DNA of 64,000 nt, taken from NCBI RefSeq assembly GCF_902702935.1, contig NZ_LR738855.1, forward strand, positions 434,001 to 498,000, given 5' to 3'. The stretch comes from Corynebacterium rouxii (lineage in GTDB: Bacteria > Actinomycetota > Actinomycetes > Mycobacteriales > Mycobacteriaceae). Below are positions 13,171 through 21,947 of this stretch, one piece after another (positions within the stretch are counted from its first letter, which is position 1; every line of letters begins with the position of its first letter). The notes beneath the pieces are model-generated. The model had not been told where the DNA came from. It made no database searches and saw only the letters and a program-made list of their open reading frames with translations. The position numbers were made by a program, and so were the translations under genes.

Positions 13171-13365
13171 CAATGGTGTGGTTCATCGAGGCGCTGGCGA
13201 TTGCGAAGAAGAAAGGCAAGTTGCGGGGGGCAAGCAGCCGAAGTTGTCGGCACGGCAGCAGCAACATGTGCGGCAGATGTATGTCTCGGGAGAGTACACG
13301 CAGGCGGATATTGCAGCGCTAATGAATGTCTCCGACTGGACGGTGCGACGTATCCTGAAAGCATC
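13171..13365 (+). pseudogene. Fragment of a serine recombinase (resolvase/invertase), C-terminal HTH
   Basis: The frame from 13171 reads EALAIAKKKGKLRG, the linker typical of Tn3-type resolvases. A run of six G residues near 13216-13221 then shifts the frame to PKLSARQQQHVRQMYVSGEY and a helix-turn-helix (TQADIAALMNVSDWTVRRIL). The catalytic N-terminal domain with its serine is absent. This is a decayed remnant of a mobile element, and its start and end are not sharp. Confidence 0.55.
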
Positions 13366-13382
13366 GCCAGCCTGGCACCAGT

Positions 13383-13800
13383 TCAGGGATTCACATACTT
13401 GGTTATGCGATCGCGACACGCATCAAAAGCTTTTGTGTATGTTGTGGCTCCGGTTTGCGTTGCGTCGAACTTGTTGCAGTCTTCGATACTGGGGGGGGTT
13501 AGGTCACGTATATGGTCATTGGGGGAGCACCAGAGTAGCCGGAATTTTGATGATTCTGCGTGTCGCCAACCTCCGTCGTTGATGCGCACAAGCTGAGTTC
13601 CGGAGTCCAAGCAGAACCAACCCTCGGCGACACAATAGTCAGGATCTAATGTGGTGATGGTGCCGTCACCATAGAGTGCTTGCCATCTGATCTTCTTCGA
13701 CGACGGAATCTTCATAAACAGTCGCAGACTGCAATGCATCAATTCTTCGACCAAACTAGCGTCCAGGGGGCGTGCCGGTCGTTTGGTAGTACTCACCGAG
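13383..13800 (-). pseudogene. C-terminal part of an unknown gene, truncated by IS copy 2
   Basis: A minus-strand frame ends at 13383 and encodes about 135 residues of plausible protein upstream of the IS boundary (LDASLVEELMHCSLRLFM, then GDGTITTLDPDYCVAEGWF). From 13801 upward the same frame runs through IS sequence, so the apparent start at 13943 is inside the IS and false. The real N-terminus has been lost or displaced. I do not recognise the family. Confidence 0.5.
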
Positions 13801-14622
13801 TGAAGTGCCCCAGGTTTTGTTCCGTTTGAGTAGATGTGAAAATCTTCGAACATGCCAAGAAAATTTGACCAGGATGCGAAGGACCGAGTCTCCCGCCTTG
13901 TTGAGGATCGCATTCTGGCGGAAAACATGTCAATGCAAGCCACATGTCAGGCAGTAGCTTTAAAACTGGGAGCTTTATAGCACACGGCCCGTCAATGGAC
14001 TTAAACCTGCCCGCTGTGCGGGAAACATCCCAGAATCTGTGTCTGAAGATGTGGCCGCCGAGAACGCGAGGCTACCGTCGTGAAAATCAAAAGCTACGCG
14101 ACACTAACGAGCTGTTAAAGGCTGCCTTAGTTTTTTCGCATCTGAACCAAGCCTACAACGTTAAGAAATGATCCGGTTTATCGATAAGTACCGAAGTATT
14201 TTCTCTGCCTTGTTCATCTGTACGACGTTGTAGAATAACCGGGCTTGTGGGTTACGTGCTTGTCGCCTTTGTGATGCTGTGCTGATTAAACACATGAGTG
14301 CTGTTCATCGGGATCATTGCGGTGTCTACGGTGTGGGGAAAATGTGGCATGGTCTCTACTGTGACGGAACTGCTATCGGTTGTAAATACACTGCTTGGTT
14401 GATGCACCTGACCGGTGCTTTTGGCAAGGCAAAGGCAGATCACCTACCACAACCTGAAAAAGCCTCACGTGTCCGATTTGTGCCCAGACGTGGTCGAGTG
14501 TGAAGTCAAAGTCCTGAGGCCCGATCAAACTGTGGGTGGCTGGCATTTACGTATGTGCGCACTAGGAAAGGTTTTGTGTGTGCCGTGTTTGTTGCCGATG
14601 TTCTACTTCCGATGGATCGTTG
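13801..14622 (+). mobile_element. IS3-family insertion sequence, defective copy 2 (same type as copy 1)
   Basis: The left terminus (TGAAGTGCCCCAGG...) is the same as in the 5481 copy. This copy keeps the OrfA N-terminus that copy 1 has lost (ATG 13852, MPRKFDQDAKDRVSRLVEDR), which ends at a stop near 13978. The OrfA C-terminus (about 14081-14168) and pieces of OrfB up to about 14620 (FYVRTRKGFVCAVFVADV-like) follow with many lesions. The right third of OrfB and the right terminus are missing. The sequence switches abruptly to the palindrome at 14623. Confidence 0.75.
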
Positions 14623-14682
14623 TGAACTGCTCCCCATTAGTCGGTGTCTGATTTCTCAGCCCAACTAATGGGGAGCAGTGCA
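14623..14682. repeat. Near-palindromic 60-bp unit with 15-bp perfect arms, possible IS end pair
   Basis: The arms CTGCTCCCCATTAGT (14627-14641) and its exact complement (14664-14678) flank a 22-base centre. The unit begins TG and ends CA (TGAACTGC...GCAGTGCA), the usual tips of IS3-family elements, so it may be two IS ends left together after loss of the interior. It could also act as a bidirectional hairpin, although no T-run follows. It marks the border between IS debris and the restriction locus. Confidence 0.5.
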
Positions 14683-14744
14683 CCTACCTGAGTCGGCGTT
14701 AAATAGTGCGGAGATACCCCCTTAACCGCACGCCTCGCACGTCT

Positions 14745-14773
14745 CTGAACATAGTTCAGGCAAAATACTACCT
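14745..14773 (+). promoter_or_regulatory. Putative promoter and operator of the type ISP gene
   Basis: A perfect dyad CTGAACATAGTTCAG (14745-14759, 6-bp arms with a 3-bp centre) lies 15 bases before the ATG. The AT-rich stretch caaaatacta (14761-14770) would be the -10 region of a leaderless message, since no ribosome site precedes the start. A regulator bound to the dyad would cover the promoter. The regulator is not known. Confidence 0.4.
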
Positions 14774-17700
14774 ATGTCTAAGTTCTCTGAGGTTTTGGAT
14801 CAGCTGCGCGAGAATCAGCCGAAGGCAAAGTATGGCATCGCGTTTGAGAAGTTGATGGTGAATTATTTCCGCACGGATCCCACCCTCAGAAACGAGTTCG
14901 ACGAGGTTGTTCGTTGGTCGGACTGGCGATACAACGGTGGCAAAGTCGATACCGGCATTGACCTCGTAGCGCACCGTATCGAGGACGATTCCTGGACCGC
15001 GATTCAGTGCAAGTTCTACAAGCCGACTACGCGTATCGAAAAGTCGAACTTAGATTCATTCTTCGAGGCCTCAGGCCGTGCCTTCCAAACTGAGAAGGGC
15101 CCTGAACACTTCAAAAACCGTCTGATTATTTCCACAACTGACCTTTGGTCCTCCCATGCGGAAGAGGCACTGGCTAATCAGCTCATTGCTACTAACCGCA
15201 TCGGTATGGCCTCGATTGCGGAGTCTCCAATCAATTGGGATGTCGTCTTCCCCGGTTCCGAAATCCAAATTAACCTGTCCCGTCGCGAGATTTTCAAGCC
15301 TCGACCTCATCAGCACACCGCAATTGAAAAGACTTTGCAGGGCTTCGCGACGCACGACCGTGGCAAGCTAATTATGGCCTGTGGCACGGGCAAAACGTTT
15401 ACTTCGCTTCGCCTGGCGGAAAAAGTTGCAGAAAATAATGGCGGAAAAGCCCGAATCCTATTCCTCGTACCATCAATCTCGTTGCTTTCTCAGACATTAA
15501 AGGAATGGACGGCGCAGGCAGGCGTTGATTTGCGTAGTTTTGCAGTCTGCTCTGACTCGAAGGTTTCTAAGAAAGCAGAGGATATTTCCTCGTACGACCT
15601 TGAGGTACCTATCTCGACGAACGGTGCCGATATTGCCGAACGCTTTAGCGTCGGCAAGCGGGCGAAGGGTTTGAACGTAGTATTTTCCACTTATCAGTCG
15701 TTGCCGGCCGTTCATGAAGCGCAAGCGCATGGGTTGGAGGAGTTCGACCTTGTCATCTGTGATGAAGCCCATCGCACCACGGGCGTAACGCTGGCCGGCG
15801 AGGAAGCATCGAACTTCACGAAAATCCACGACGCCAACTACATCAAGGCCGCCAAGCGCCTGTACATGACCGCGACGCCACGGCTTTTCGACGAAGCTGT
15901 CAAAGGTAAAGCTGCCGAGCATTCTGCCGAGCTGGCATCTATGGACGATGAGGCTATCTACGGCCCGGAATTCCACCGTCTCGGCTTCGGGGAGGCGGTG
16001 GAGAAAGGCCTGCTCACGGACTACAAGGTGCTTATTATGACGGTTGATGAGTCCGTCGCAGCGGAAGCAATGGCTCGTGGCGCGGGGCAAGAAATCAACC
16101 TCACACTGGCCTCAGCCATGATTGGTGCCTGGAATGGCCTGGCTAAGCGCTCGGGAGCGTTGCAAGGAAAGAAAGGCGGCTTCGACCAGGATGCCGAACC
16201 GATGCGCCGGACGGTTGCCTTCGCCCGCGATATCAAAACTTCCAAGCAGATTGCGGAATCCTATCCGCTGTTGATTTCGAATTACCAGCAGTCGCTGAAG
16301 GAGAAGGCAGCGCTTAACGACGTATCCCTGCACAACATTGACCTCAGCGTAGCTGTCCAGCATGTCGATGGTGGCATGAATGCGATGGAGCGCAATACGC
16401 GACTGTCCTGGATTGAGTCCCCAGTGGACGAGGATGAGACCCGTATTCTCACCAACGCTCGGTGCCTCTCCGAGGGCGTGGACGTGCCGGCGTTGGATTC
16501 GGTGATTTTCTTCAATCCGCGCAACTCAATGGTCGATGTGGTGCAGTCTGTCGGTCGCGTGATGCGCAAGTCCGAGGGCAAGGACTACGGCTACATCATC
16601 CTGCCGGTCGCGGTGCCACCAAATGTCTCGCCGTCCCAAGCACTCAATGACAACACCCGGTTTAAGGTTGTCTGGCAGATTTTGAACGCGCTACGCGCCC
16701 ACGACGATCGCTTCAACGCGCAGGTCAACTCCATCGCGCTCAATGAGGGGAATCTCGAACAGCTTCCAATCGAGGTAGATCACACCTCGGATCCTAAGAA
16801 GAAGCTGGACGCTGTCGATGGCGGTCGGGCTGAGCCGTACGCTGACCCGCATGAGCTGAGCCAGCAGATTGCCCTGTTCTCCTTGGAACAGTGGCAGGAG
16901 GCGATGTTTGTCAAGCTGGTGGATAAGGTCGGCACTCGTACCTATTGGGAGGATTGGGCCGACGATGTCGCTGACATCGCGCAGGCACAGATCACTCGCA
17001 TTGAAGCGCTTGTCGACGGCGCCGATGACACACTCCGCGCCGAGTTCGAGGCATTTGTTACTGGTCTGCGTGGCAATCTCAATGACTCCATCACGGAGTC
17101 GGAGACCATCAGTATGCTTAGCCAGCATTTGATTACCGCGCCGGTATTCTCTGCGCTCTTTGATGCCTACGACTTCGCCGAGCACAACCCTGTCGCCCAG
17201 GTAATGCAGCGCATGGTGGATGCACTGTCTGACGCGAAGTTGGAGTCGGAGACCGAGTCGCTGAACAAGTTCTATGAGTCGGTGCGCGTCCGTGCCTCTG
17301 AGGTGACTTCTGCTTCTGGTAAGCAGCAGGTGATCAAGGAGCTCTACGAGCGCTTCTTCCGCAAGGCTTTTAAGAAGCAGTCAGAGGCTTTGGGGATCGT
17401 CTACACGCCAGTTGAGATTGTAGACTTCATCCTTCGCGCCGCCGACGACGTGTCCAAGAAGCACTTTGGCCGTGGACTCTCAGATGAGGGCGTGTGCATT
17501 CTCGATCCTTTCGCCGGCACTTCCACCTTTACCGTCCGATTACTGCAGTCTGGCCTGATTAAGCCGGAGGATTTGGCGCGAAAGTATGCAAACGAGCTCT
17601 TCGCAACGGAGATTACGCTCTTGGCGTATTACGTCTCGGCCGTGAATATCGAAACCACATTTAACGCGCTGATGGCTGAGGCTGCGTTGCGTGATGGCAA

Positions 17701-19717
17701 GCCTGCGCCGGAGTATGTGCCTTTCTCGAATATTGCCTTGGCGGATACCTTCCAGATTCATGAGGAAGGCGATGTTGCGGACTTGTTCATGTTCAAAGAC
17801 AACAACGCGACGATTGACCGCCAGATGAAGGCACCGATCAATGTGGTGATTGGAAATCCGCCGTATTCTGCGGGGCAGACCAGTGCAAATGACTTGAACG
17901 CCAATTTGAAGTATCCGTCGCTGGATGCGCGTATCGCGGAAACCTATGCAGCGAAGTCGACTGCGACGAATAAGAACTCACTGTACGATTCCTACCTGCG
18001 AGCCTTCCGCTGGGCGACAGACCGCATTGGGGATCAAGGCGTGGTGGCGTTCGTGTCCAATGGTGGTTGGCTGGATGGCAATACCGGTGATGGAGTGCGC
18101 TTGTCCATGCAGGAGGACTTCACCGATCTGTATGTGTTTAACCTGCGAGGGAATCAGCGTACTGCTGGCGAGCAGTCGCGTAAAGAAGGCGGCAAGGTTT
18201 TCGGATCTGGTAGCCGATCGACTGTTGCTATCACTATTGGAGTGAAGGACCCCGGGAAGACAGGTTTTGACCTGCATTACCGAGATATTGGTGACTACCT
18301 CTCTGCTGAAGAGAAGCTCAATATTGTCAACAAGAACAGTCTCGAAACTCTTGAGTGGCAGGAGATTGTTCCGAACCAGTGGGGAGACTGGTTGAACCAG
18401 CGCTCGGCCGACTTCGAGACATGGCCGGTGATTGGCGAGAAGAAGGGTAATTCGACGAAGTTCTTCGAGACGTTCTCGGCGGGTTTACAAACTAACCGTG
18501 ACGCCTGGGTATATTCGTACTCCCGAACGAACCTCGTAGGTCAAGTTGAATCTATGTCGGACGCGTATCAAGGTGCCGTTGCAACTATTCGGCCTGGACA
18601 GCAAGCAAATGAATTTCTTAAGAATAATTCAGAATTCGCAGATTCATCCCGCATTAAGTGGTCGTCCAGCTTAATTGCGGAGCTTGGTCGGCGCAGTCAG
18701 CTTGAAGGAGCAGGCTTTTACAAAACGAGTTTGTATAGACCGTTTGCGAAGCAGCATGTCTACTTCGACGCGCAGTTCAACCATCGCACTTACCAACTGC
18801 CGTCGATGTTTCCGACACCGAAGCATGAGAACATTGGATACTATATTCCAGCCGCAAGTAGCGCTGCACGTGAGTTCAATATCCAGGTGACCAACTTGCT
18901 ACCGGATTTATGTCTGAGTGGATCCGGTTCTGGTCAATTCTTCCCACGCTTTACCTGGCAACCAGTCGAAGCTGTTGACGGTGGGTTATTTGCAGAAGGC
19001 AGCGTCGTAAAGCAATCGGCTGAGGCGAGTGCCTACGGTGAGATTGGTGAAGTCGTCGATGGCTATATGCGCGTGGACAATGTCACTGAGGAGATTAAGG
19101 CGCTGTATCGGAAGGCGCTGGGCGCGGATATTTCCGGCGATGACATTTTCCATTTTGTGTACGGCAAGCTGCATGATCCGGTGTATCGGGAGACGTATGC
19201 GGCGGATTTGAAGAAGATGTTGCCACATATTGAGACGCCGGGGACACGGGCGGAGTTCGACAAGTTCGCTGCGGCGGGTGCCGAGTTGATGGCGCTGCAT
19301 GTCGGCTATGAGGACGTGGAGCCGTGGCCGTTGGATGTTGAGGTGAAGGCGTCGGCGGATCCGGAGGATCGTGAGACCTGGCGCGTGCTGAAGATGCGGT
19401 GGGCGAAGCGGAAGGATCCGGAGACGGCCAAGAGCGTCAATGATGTGACGAAGTTGATTTACAACAAGGACGTGACGATTTCGGGGATTCCGGCTGAGGC
19501 GGATGAATACATGCTGGGGTCAAGATCAGCCTTGGCATGGATTATTGACCGGTATCAGGTGAAGAAGGACAAGGCTTCGGGGATTGTGAATGACCCGAAT
19601 GATTGGGCTGATGAGGTGGGGAATCCGCGCTACATCGTGGAGCTGATTGGTCGTGTGACGAGGGTGGCAATGGAGACGGTGCGGGTTGTTGAGGGAATAA
19701 AAGATGGAAATATTTAA
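14774..19717 (+). CDS. Type ISP restriction-modification enzyme (nuclease-helicase-methyltransferase)
   Basis: This is a 1647-residue single-chain restriction-modification protein. Residues 1-160 form an Mrr-like PD-(D/E)XK nuclease (candidate catalytic D63 in GIDLVA, then Q78 and K80 in AIQCK). Residues 170-680 form an SF2 translocase (Walker A GTGKT at 204-208, DEAH at 330-333, TATPR at about 366-370, and a C-terminal helicase half with VQSVGRVMRK). An N6-adenine methyltransferase follows, with the AdoMet motif LDPFAGTSTF at about 909-918 and NPPY at about 1027. The last 400 or so residues should be the target-recognition region. The order matches LlaGI/LlaBIII-type enzymes, which methylate one strand and translocate before cutting. 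All key motifs are present, so it looks active. It sits between IS debris and a coupled membrane-protein gene. The target site cannot be predicted. Confidence 0.92.
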   Translation: MSKFSEVLDQLRENQPKAKYGIAFEKLMVNYFRTDPTLRNEFDEVVRWSDWRYNGGKVDTGIDLVAHRIEDDSWTAIQCKFYKPTTRIEKSNLDSFFEASGRAFQTEKGPEHFKNRLIISTTDLWSSHAEEALANQLIATNRIGMASIAESPINWDVVFPGSEIQINLSRREIFKPRPHQHTAIEKTLQGFATHDRGKLIMACGTGKTFTSLRLAEKVAENNGGKARILFLVPSISLLSQTLKEWTAQAGVDLRSFAVCSDSKVSKKAEDISSYDLEVPISTNGADIAERFSVGKRAKGLNVVFSTYQSLPAVHEAQAHGLEEFDLVICDEAHRTTGVTLAGEEASNFTKIHDANYIKAAKRLYMTATPRLFDEAVKGKAAEHSAELASMDDEAIYGPEFHRLGFGEAVEKGLLTDYKVLIMTVDESVAAEAMARGAGQEINLTLASAMIGAWNGLAKRSGALQGKKGGFDQDAEPMRRTVAFARDIKTSKQIAESYPLLISNYQQSLKEKAALNDVSLHNIDLSVAVQHVDGGMNAMERNTRLSWIESPVDEDETRILTNARCLSEGVDVPALDSVIFFNPRNSMVDVVQSVGRVMRKSEGKDYGYIILPVAVPPNVSPSQALNDNTRFKVVWQILNALRAHDDRFNAQVNSIALNEGNLEQLPIEVDHTSDPKKKLDAVDGGRAEPYADPHELSQQIALFSLEQWQEAMFVKLVDKVGTRTYWEDWADDVADIAQAQITRIEALVDGADDTLRAEFEAFVTGLRGNLNDSITESETISMLSQHLITAPVFSALFDAYDFAEHNPVAQVMQRMVDALSDAKLESETESLNKFYESVRVRASEVTSASGKQQVIKELYERFFRKAFKKQSEALGIVYTPVEIVDFILRAADDVSKKHFGRGLSDEGVCILDPFAGTSTFTVRLLQSGLIKPEDLARKYANELFATEITLLAYYVSAVNIETTFNALMAEAALRDGKPAPEYVPFSNIALADTFQIHEEGDVADLFMFKDNNATIDRQMKAPINVVIGNPPYSAGQTSANDLNANLKYPSLDARIAETYAAKSTATNKNSLYDSYLRAFRWATDRIGDQGVVAFVSNGGWLDGNTGDGVRLSMQEDFTDLYVFNLRGNQRTAGEQSRKEGGKVFGSGSRSTVAITIGVKDPGKTGFDLHYRDIGDYLSAEEKLNIVNKNSLETLEWQEIVPNQWGDWLNQRSADFETWPVIGEKKGNSTKFFETFSAGLQTNRDAWVYSYSRTNLVGQVESMSDAYQGAVATIRPGQQANEFLKNNSEFADSSRIKWSSSLIAELGRRSQLEGAGFYKTSLYRPFAKQHVYFDAQFNHRTYQLPSMFPTPKHENIGYYIPAASSAAREFNIQVTNLLPDLCLSGSGSGQFFPRFTWQPVEAVDGGLFAEGSVVKQSAEASAYGEIGEVVDGYMRVDNVTEEIKALYRKALGADISGDDIFHFVYGKLHDPVYRETYAADLKKMLPHIETPGTRAEFDKFAAAGAELMALHVGYEDVEPWPLDVEVKASADPEDRETWRVLKMRWAKRKDPETAKSVNDVTKLIYNKDVTISGIPAEADEYMLGSRSALAWIIDRYQVKKDKASGIVNDPNDWADEVGNPRYIVELIGRVTRVAMETVRVVEGIKDGNI

Positions 19718-20339
19718 TCTAATTATCCAAATGATTGCTGCCGTAGGTTCTGTACTTGCAGCTCTTGCTTCGTGCCAAGCCCTGAAGATTGCAAACCAAG
19801 CAAATCAGTTAGCCGAGAGGACCGCAACTGAATCTGCTAACAATATCCGAGAATCTAATCAATTGGCACGTGAGACCGCAGAACAGGCAGAAGCACATGC
19901 TCGAGCTATAGAAGAACGCGAAAAAATTCGGGATCAACGTCGCATCGCAAGCAACTTACAAGCTTGGTGGGTGACTAATAACGATAATAAGCAGTCTAAT
20001 TGGGGAGTCGTTCTTTCCAATACTGGCAGTGACTCCTCAGTTTTCCACGACATATGCGTGAAATTCACTTGTAACTCCACAACGTCAAAACATAAAGTCA
20101 CGACGTTGCCGCCCGGAACATACTTTCTTGAAAGCACGTTCACGCCAAATGGCCCACCGGAGTTAGGGTTCCCGCAACTTGTGGATAACTTGCGAGATTT
20201 CCAACCGCTTCTTAATTCTAAAAAGCACGCTATTGAGGAACTTTCTTTCCAAGACCAGGTAGGACAAAAATGGACGTGGACGAGTAAGCCCGGGCTATCG
20301 CCTAGAGAAAGTATCGCAGAAAAGTCCTTGGAAGGGTAA
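19704..20339 (+). CDS. Membrane-anchored coiled-coil protein coupled to the restriction enzyme
   Basis: A 211-residue protein starts at an ATG inside the end of the restriction gene, overlapping it by 14 bases, so translation is probably coupled. Residues 4-28 form one hydrophobic helix (IIQMIAAVGSVLAALASC). Residues 29-85 are a charged, alanine- and glutamine-rich coiled coil (AERTATESANNIRESNQLA). The remainder looks like a compact beta domain (WGVVLSNTGSDSSVFHDI). I recognise no family. Anchored coiled-coil proteins beside restriction enzymes are not part of known type ISP systems, so a defence or accessory role is only a guess. Lower GC and different codon use from the enzyme suggest a separate origin. 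Confidence 0.75.
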   Translation: MEIFNLIIQMIAAVGSVLAALASCQALKIANQANQLAERTATESANNIRESNQLARETAEQAEAHARAIEEREKIRDQRRIASNLQAWWVTNNDNKQSNWGVVLSNTGSDSSVFHDICVKFTCNSTTSKHKVTTLPPGTYFLESTFTPNGPPELGFPQLVDNLRDFQPLLNSKKHAIEELSFQDQVGQKWTWTSKPGLSPRESIAEKSLEG

Positions 20340-20465
20340 ACTTGAATGCTTCAGAAAATAAATGCTAAAGGCGCGCACGCGACGCTCGGCCGATGAAAAT
20401 CGTCCAGTACGCGTGTCTATCATGCGCGTGCTGGGCGACTTTCGCTTTTAGTGTGATGTCCTCTT

Positions 20466-20654
20466 TTAGGATGCTGCAAGCTTTTGGGCGCGCTGGTAAG
20501 ACACTCCGAGGACTGTCCCCATATCTCGCACGGTCATTCCAGCGTTTCTCATTGCAACAGCCAGGTCATGAGTGCTTGCCTGTGCTGCAGCAGCCAGTCG
20601 TGCCGCTTCTTCGCGTTCTTTTTCGGCGCGAGCTTTTATTTCCGCAAGGCCCAT
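20466..20654 (-). CDS. Small helix-turn-helix protein
   Basis: This minus-strand ORF encodes 62 residues. The N-terminal half is a charged alanine-rich helix (AEIKARAEKEREEAARLAAA) and the C-terminal half reads as a helix-turn-helix (AMRNAGMTVRDMGTVLGVSY). The shape resembles a small antitoxin or the DNA-binding tail of a HicB-like protein. No toxin partner is seen beside it. The start has no clear ribosome site. It may be a fragment of a longer gene, because a stop lies 27 bases upstream in the same frame. Confidence 0.5.
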   Translation of the reverse strand: MGLAEIKARAEKEREEAARLAAAAQASTHDLAVAMRNAGMTVRDMGTVLGVSYQRAQKLAAS

Positions 20655-20716
20655 TGGAACGTGTATGGCGTTGGGGCACTAACGCAGGCGAGCCTCGCTG
20701 CGACTAGCATGAGCGT

Positions 20717-21943
20717 GTGGCAACTTTTCGCTCTCTGACCCCCAGTTTTTGGATACAGCTTGTTATCCAGACGATCGTAGCCTTCGTATCGTTGAGCTTT
20801 ATTAGCAGTACTGGTCTCGTAAGCAATTTTGATATCTCACGGCCATGGCAGATTGTGTTGTATACCTGCTCATGTGTGGGAATCGCGTTGACCTACGTGG
20901 GGCTGTTGCTCCAACGCTGGAAGCCGGTTGGTGGCGTGACCACGGTAACCGTCGGATTGGTGTTTATAAGTCTTTCGCTTACGTACAGCTTTTTAGCGGG
21001 ATATGTGGTTGTTTGTTATGAGGCGTGGTTTATTTCTGCGCATATCATGAGGCATCGTTCTCGTTGGCTCATCGCCTTGTTCGTGGGTAGCTTTGGTTCG
21101 ATTGCCTTTAATCTGCTGTTTCCCCTTCTGTTTTTCAACGTATTGGAAACGGGGAGTGCTGTTGGAATCAAAGAGATTATCCAAGAGCCCCAAGCATGGT
21201 CGTTTGTCGCGGTAGTGGCCACGCTGGTGGTGGTGTCTATCGCGCTGTTTTGGCAACTGGGGTTATCCACTAAGCGGAAAGCTGATGAGCTGCGGGATTT
21301 GCGTGCGCGTGCGGAGCTGGCAGCGGTATCTGAACGCAACCGCATTGCGCGCGAGATGCATGACATTGTTGCTCATTCGCTCACGGTTGTTATTGCACAG
21401 GCAGATGGTGGTCGGTTTGCAGGTAGGGATAATCCGCAACAAGCACTTAATGCGTTGGAAACGATCTCTTCGGTGGGTAGAGAAGCGCTTTCCCAGATGC
21501 GTGGTCTGTTGAGCGTGTTGCGGGAAACGGATGCTCGTGACGTGACTGCAGCTCCTGGTATCGAAAGCGTGGGCACGCTTATCCGCGAGGCTGAGCTTGC
21601 GGGGCTAGATATTCACTATGAGGTGGTGGGGGAGCCACAGGCGTTGGATGAATCGCGAAGCCTGAGCGTATTTCGTATTGTGCAGGAGTGCCTGACTAAT
21701 GTGCTCAAACACGCGGGTACAACGCGTGCGTGGGTAGTAATAGACTGGAGTGACCCGAGCGTGGTGCGCATCAAAGTAGACAATGAAGCTGGGGAGGCGC
21801 TGGTGGATACGCAGTCCACTGGAAAGGGGCTGGTTGGTGTGCGGGAGCGTGCGTTGATCCATGGCGGTCGGGCGCGGTGGGGAGCGTCGATAAGCTACAT
21901 TGGGGGATGGTATGTTGAAGCGGAAATTCCGGTGAAAGGCTAA
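20717..21943 (+). CDS. Sensor histidine kinase, NarL/HisKA_3 type
   Basis: A 408-residue membrane sensor. The N-terminal 180 residues contain about five or six membrane helices. The dimerisation and phosphoacceptor domain follows with RIAREMHDIVAHSLTVV, where H215 is the phosphorylated histidine. The C-terminal ATPase domain ends with GKGLVGVRERALIHGG. A GTG start is chosen; no ribosome site is seen, so the message may be leaderless. The response regulator gene begins 4 bases after its stop. The adjacent ABC exporter suggests that the pair controls export or resistance to an envelope-active compound. The signal is not known. Confidence 0.88.
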   Translation: MATFRSLTPSFWIQLVIQTIVAFVSLSFISSTGLVSNFDISRPWQIVLYTCSCVGIALTYVGLLLQRWKPVGGVTTVTVGLVFISLSLTYSFLAGYVVVCYEAWFISAHIMRHRSRWLIALFVGSFGSIAFNLLFPLLFFNVLETGSAVGIKEIIQEPQAWSFVAVVATLVVVSIALFWQLGLSTKRKADELRDLRARAELAAVSERNRIAREMHDIVAHSLTVVIAQADGGRFAGRDNPQQALNALETISSVGREALSQMRGLLSVLRETDARDVTAAPGIESVGTLIREAELAGLDIHYEVVGEPQALDESRSLSVFRIVQECLTNVLKHAGTTRAWVVIDWSDPSVVRIKVDNEAGEALVDTQSTGKGLVGVRERALIHGGRARWGASISYIGGWYVEAEIPVKG

Positions 21944-21947
21944 AACG

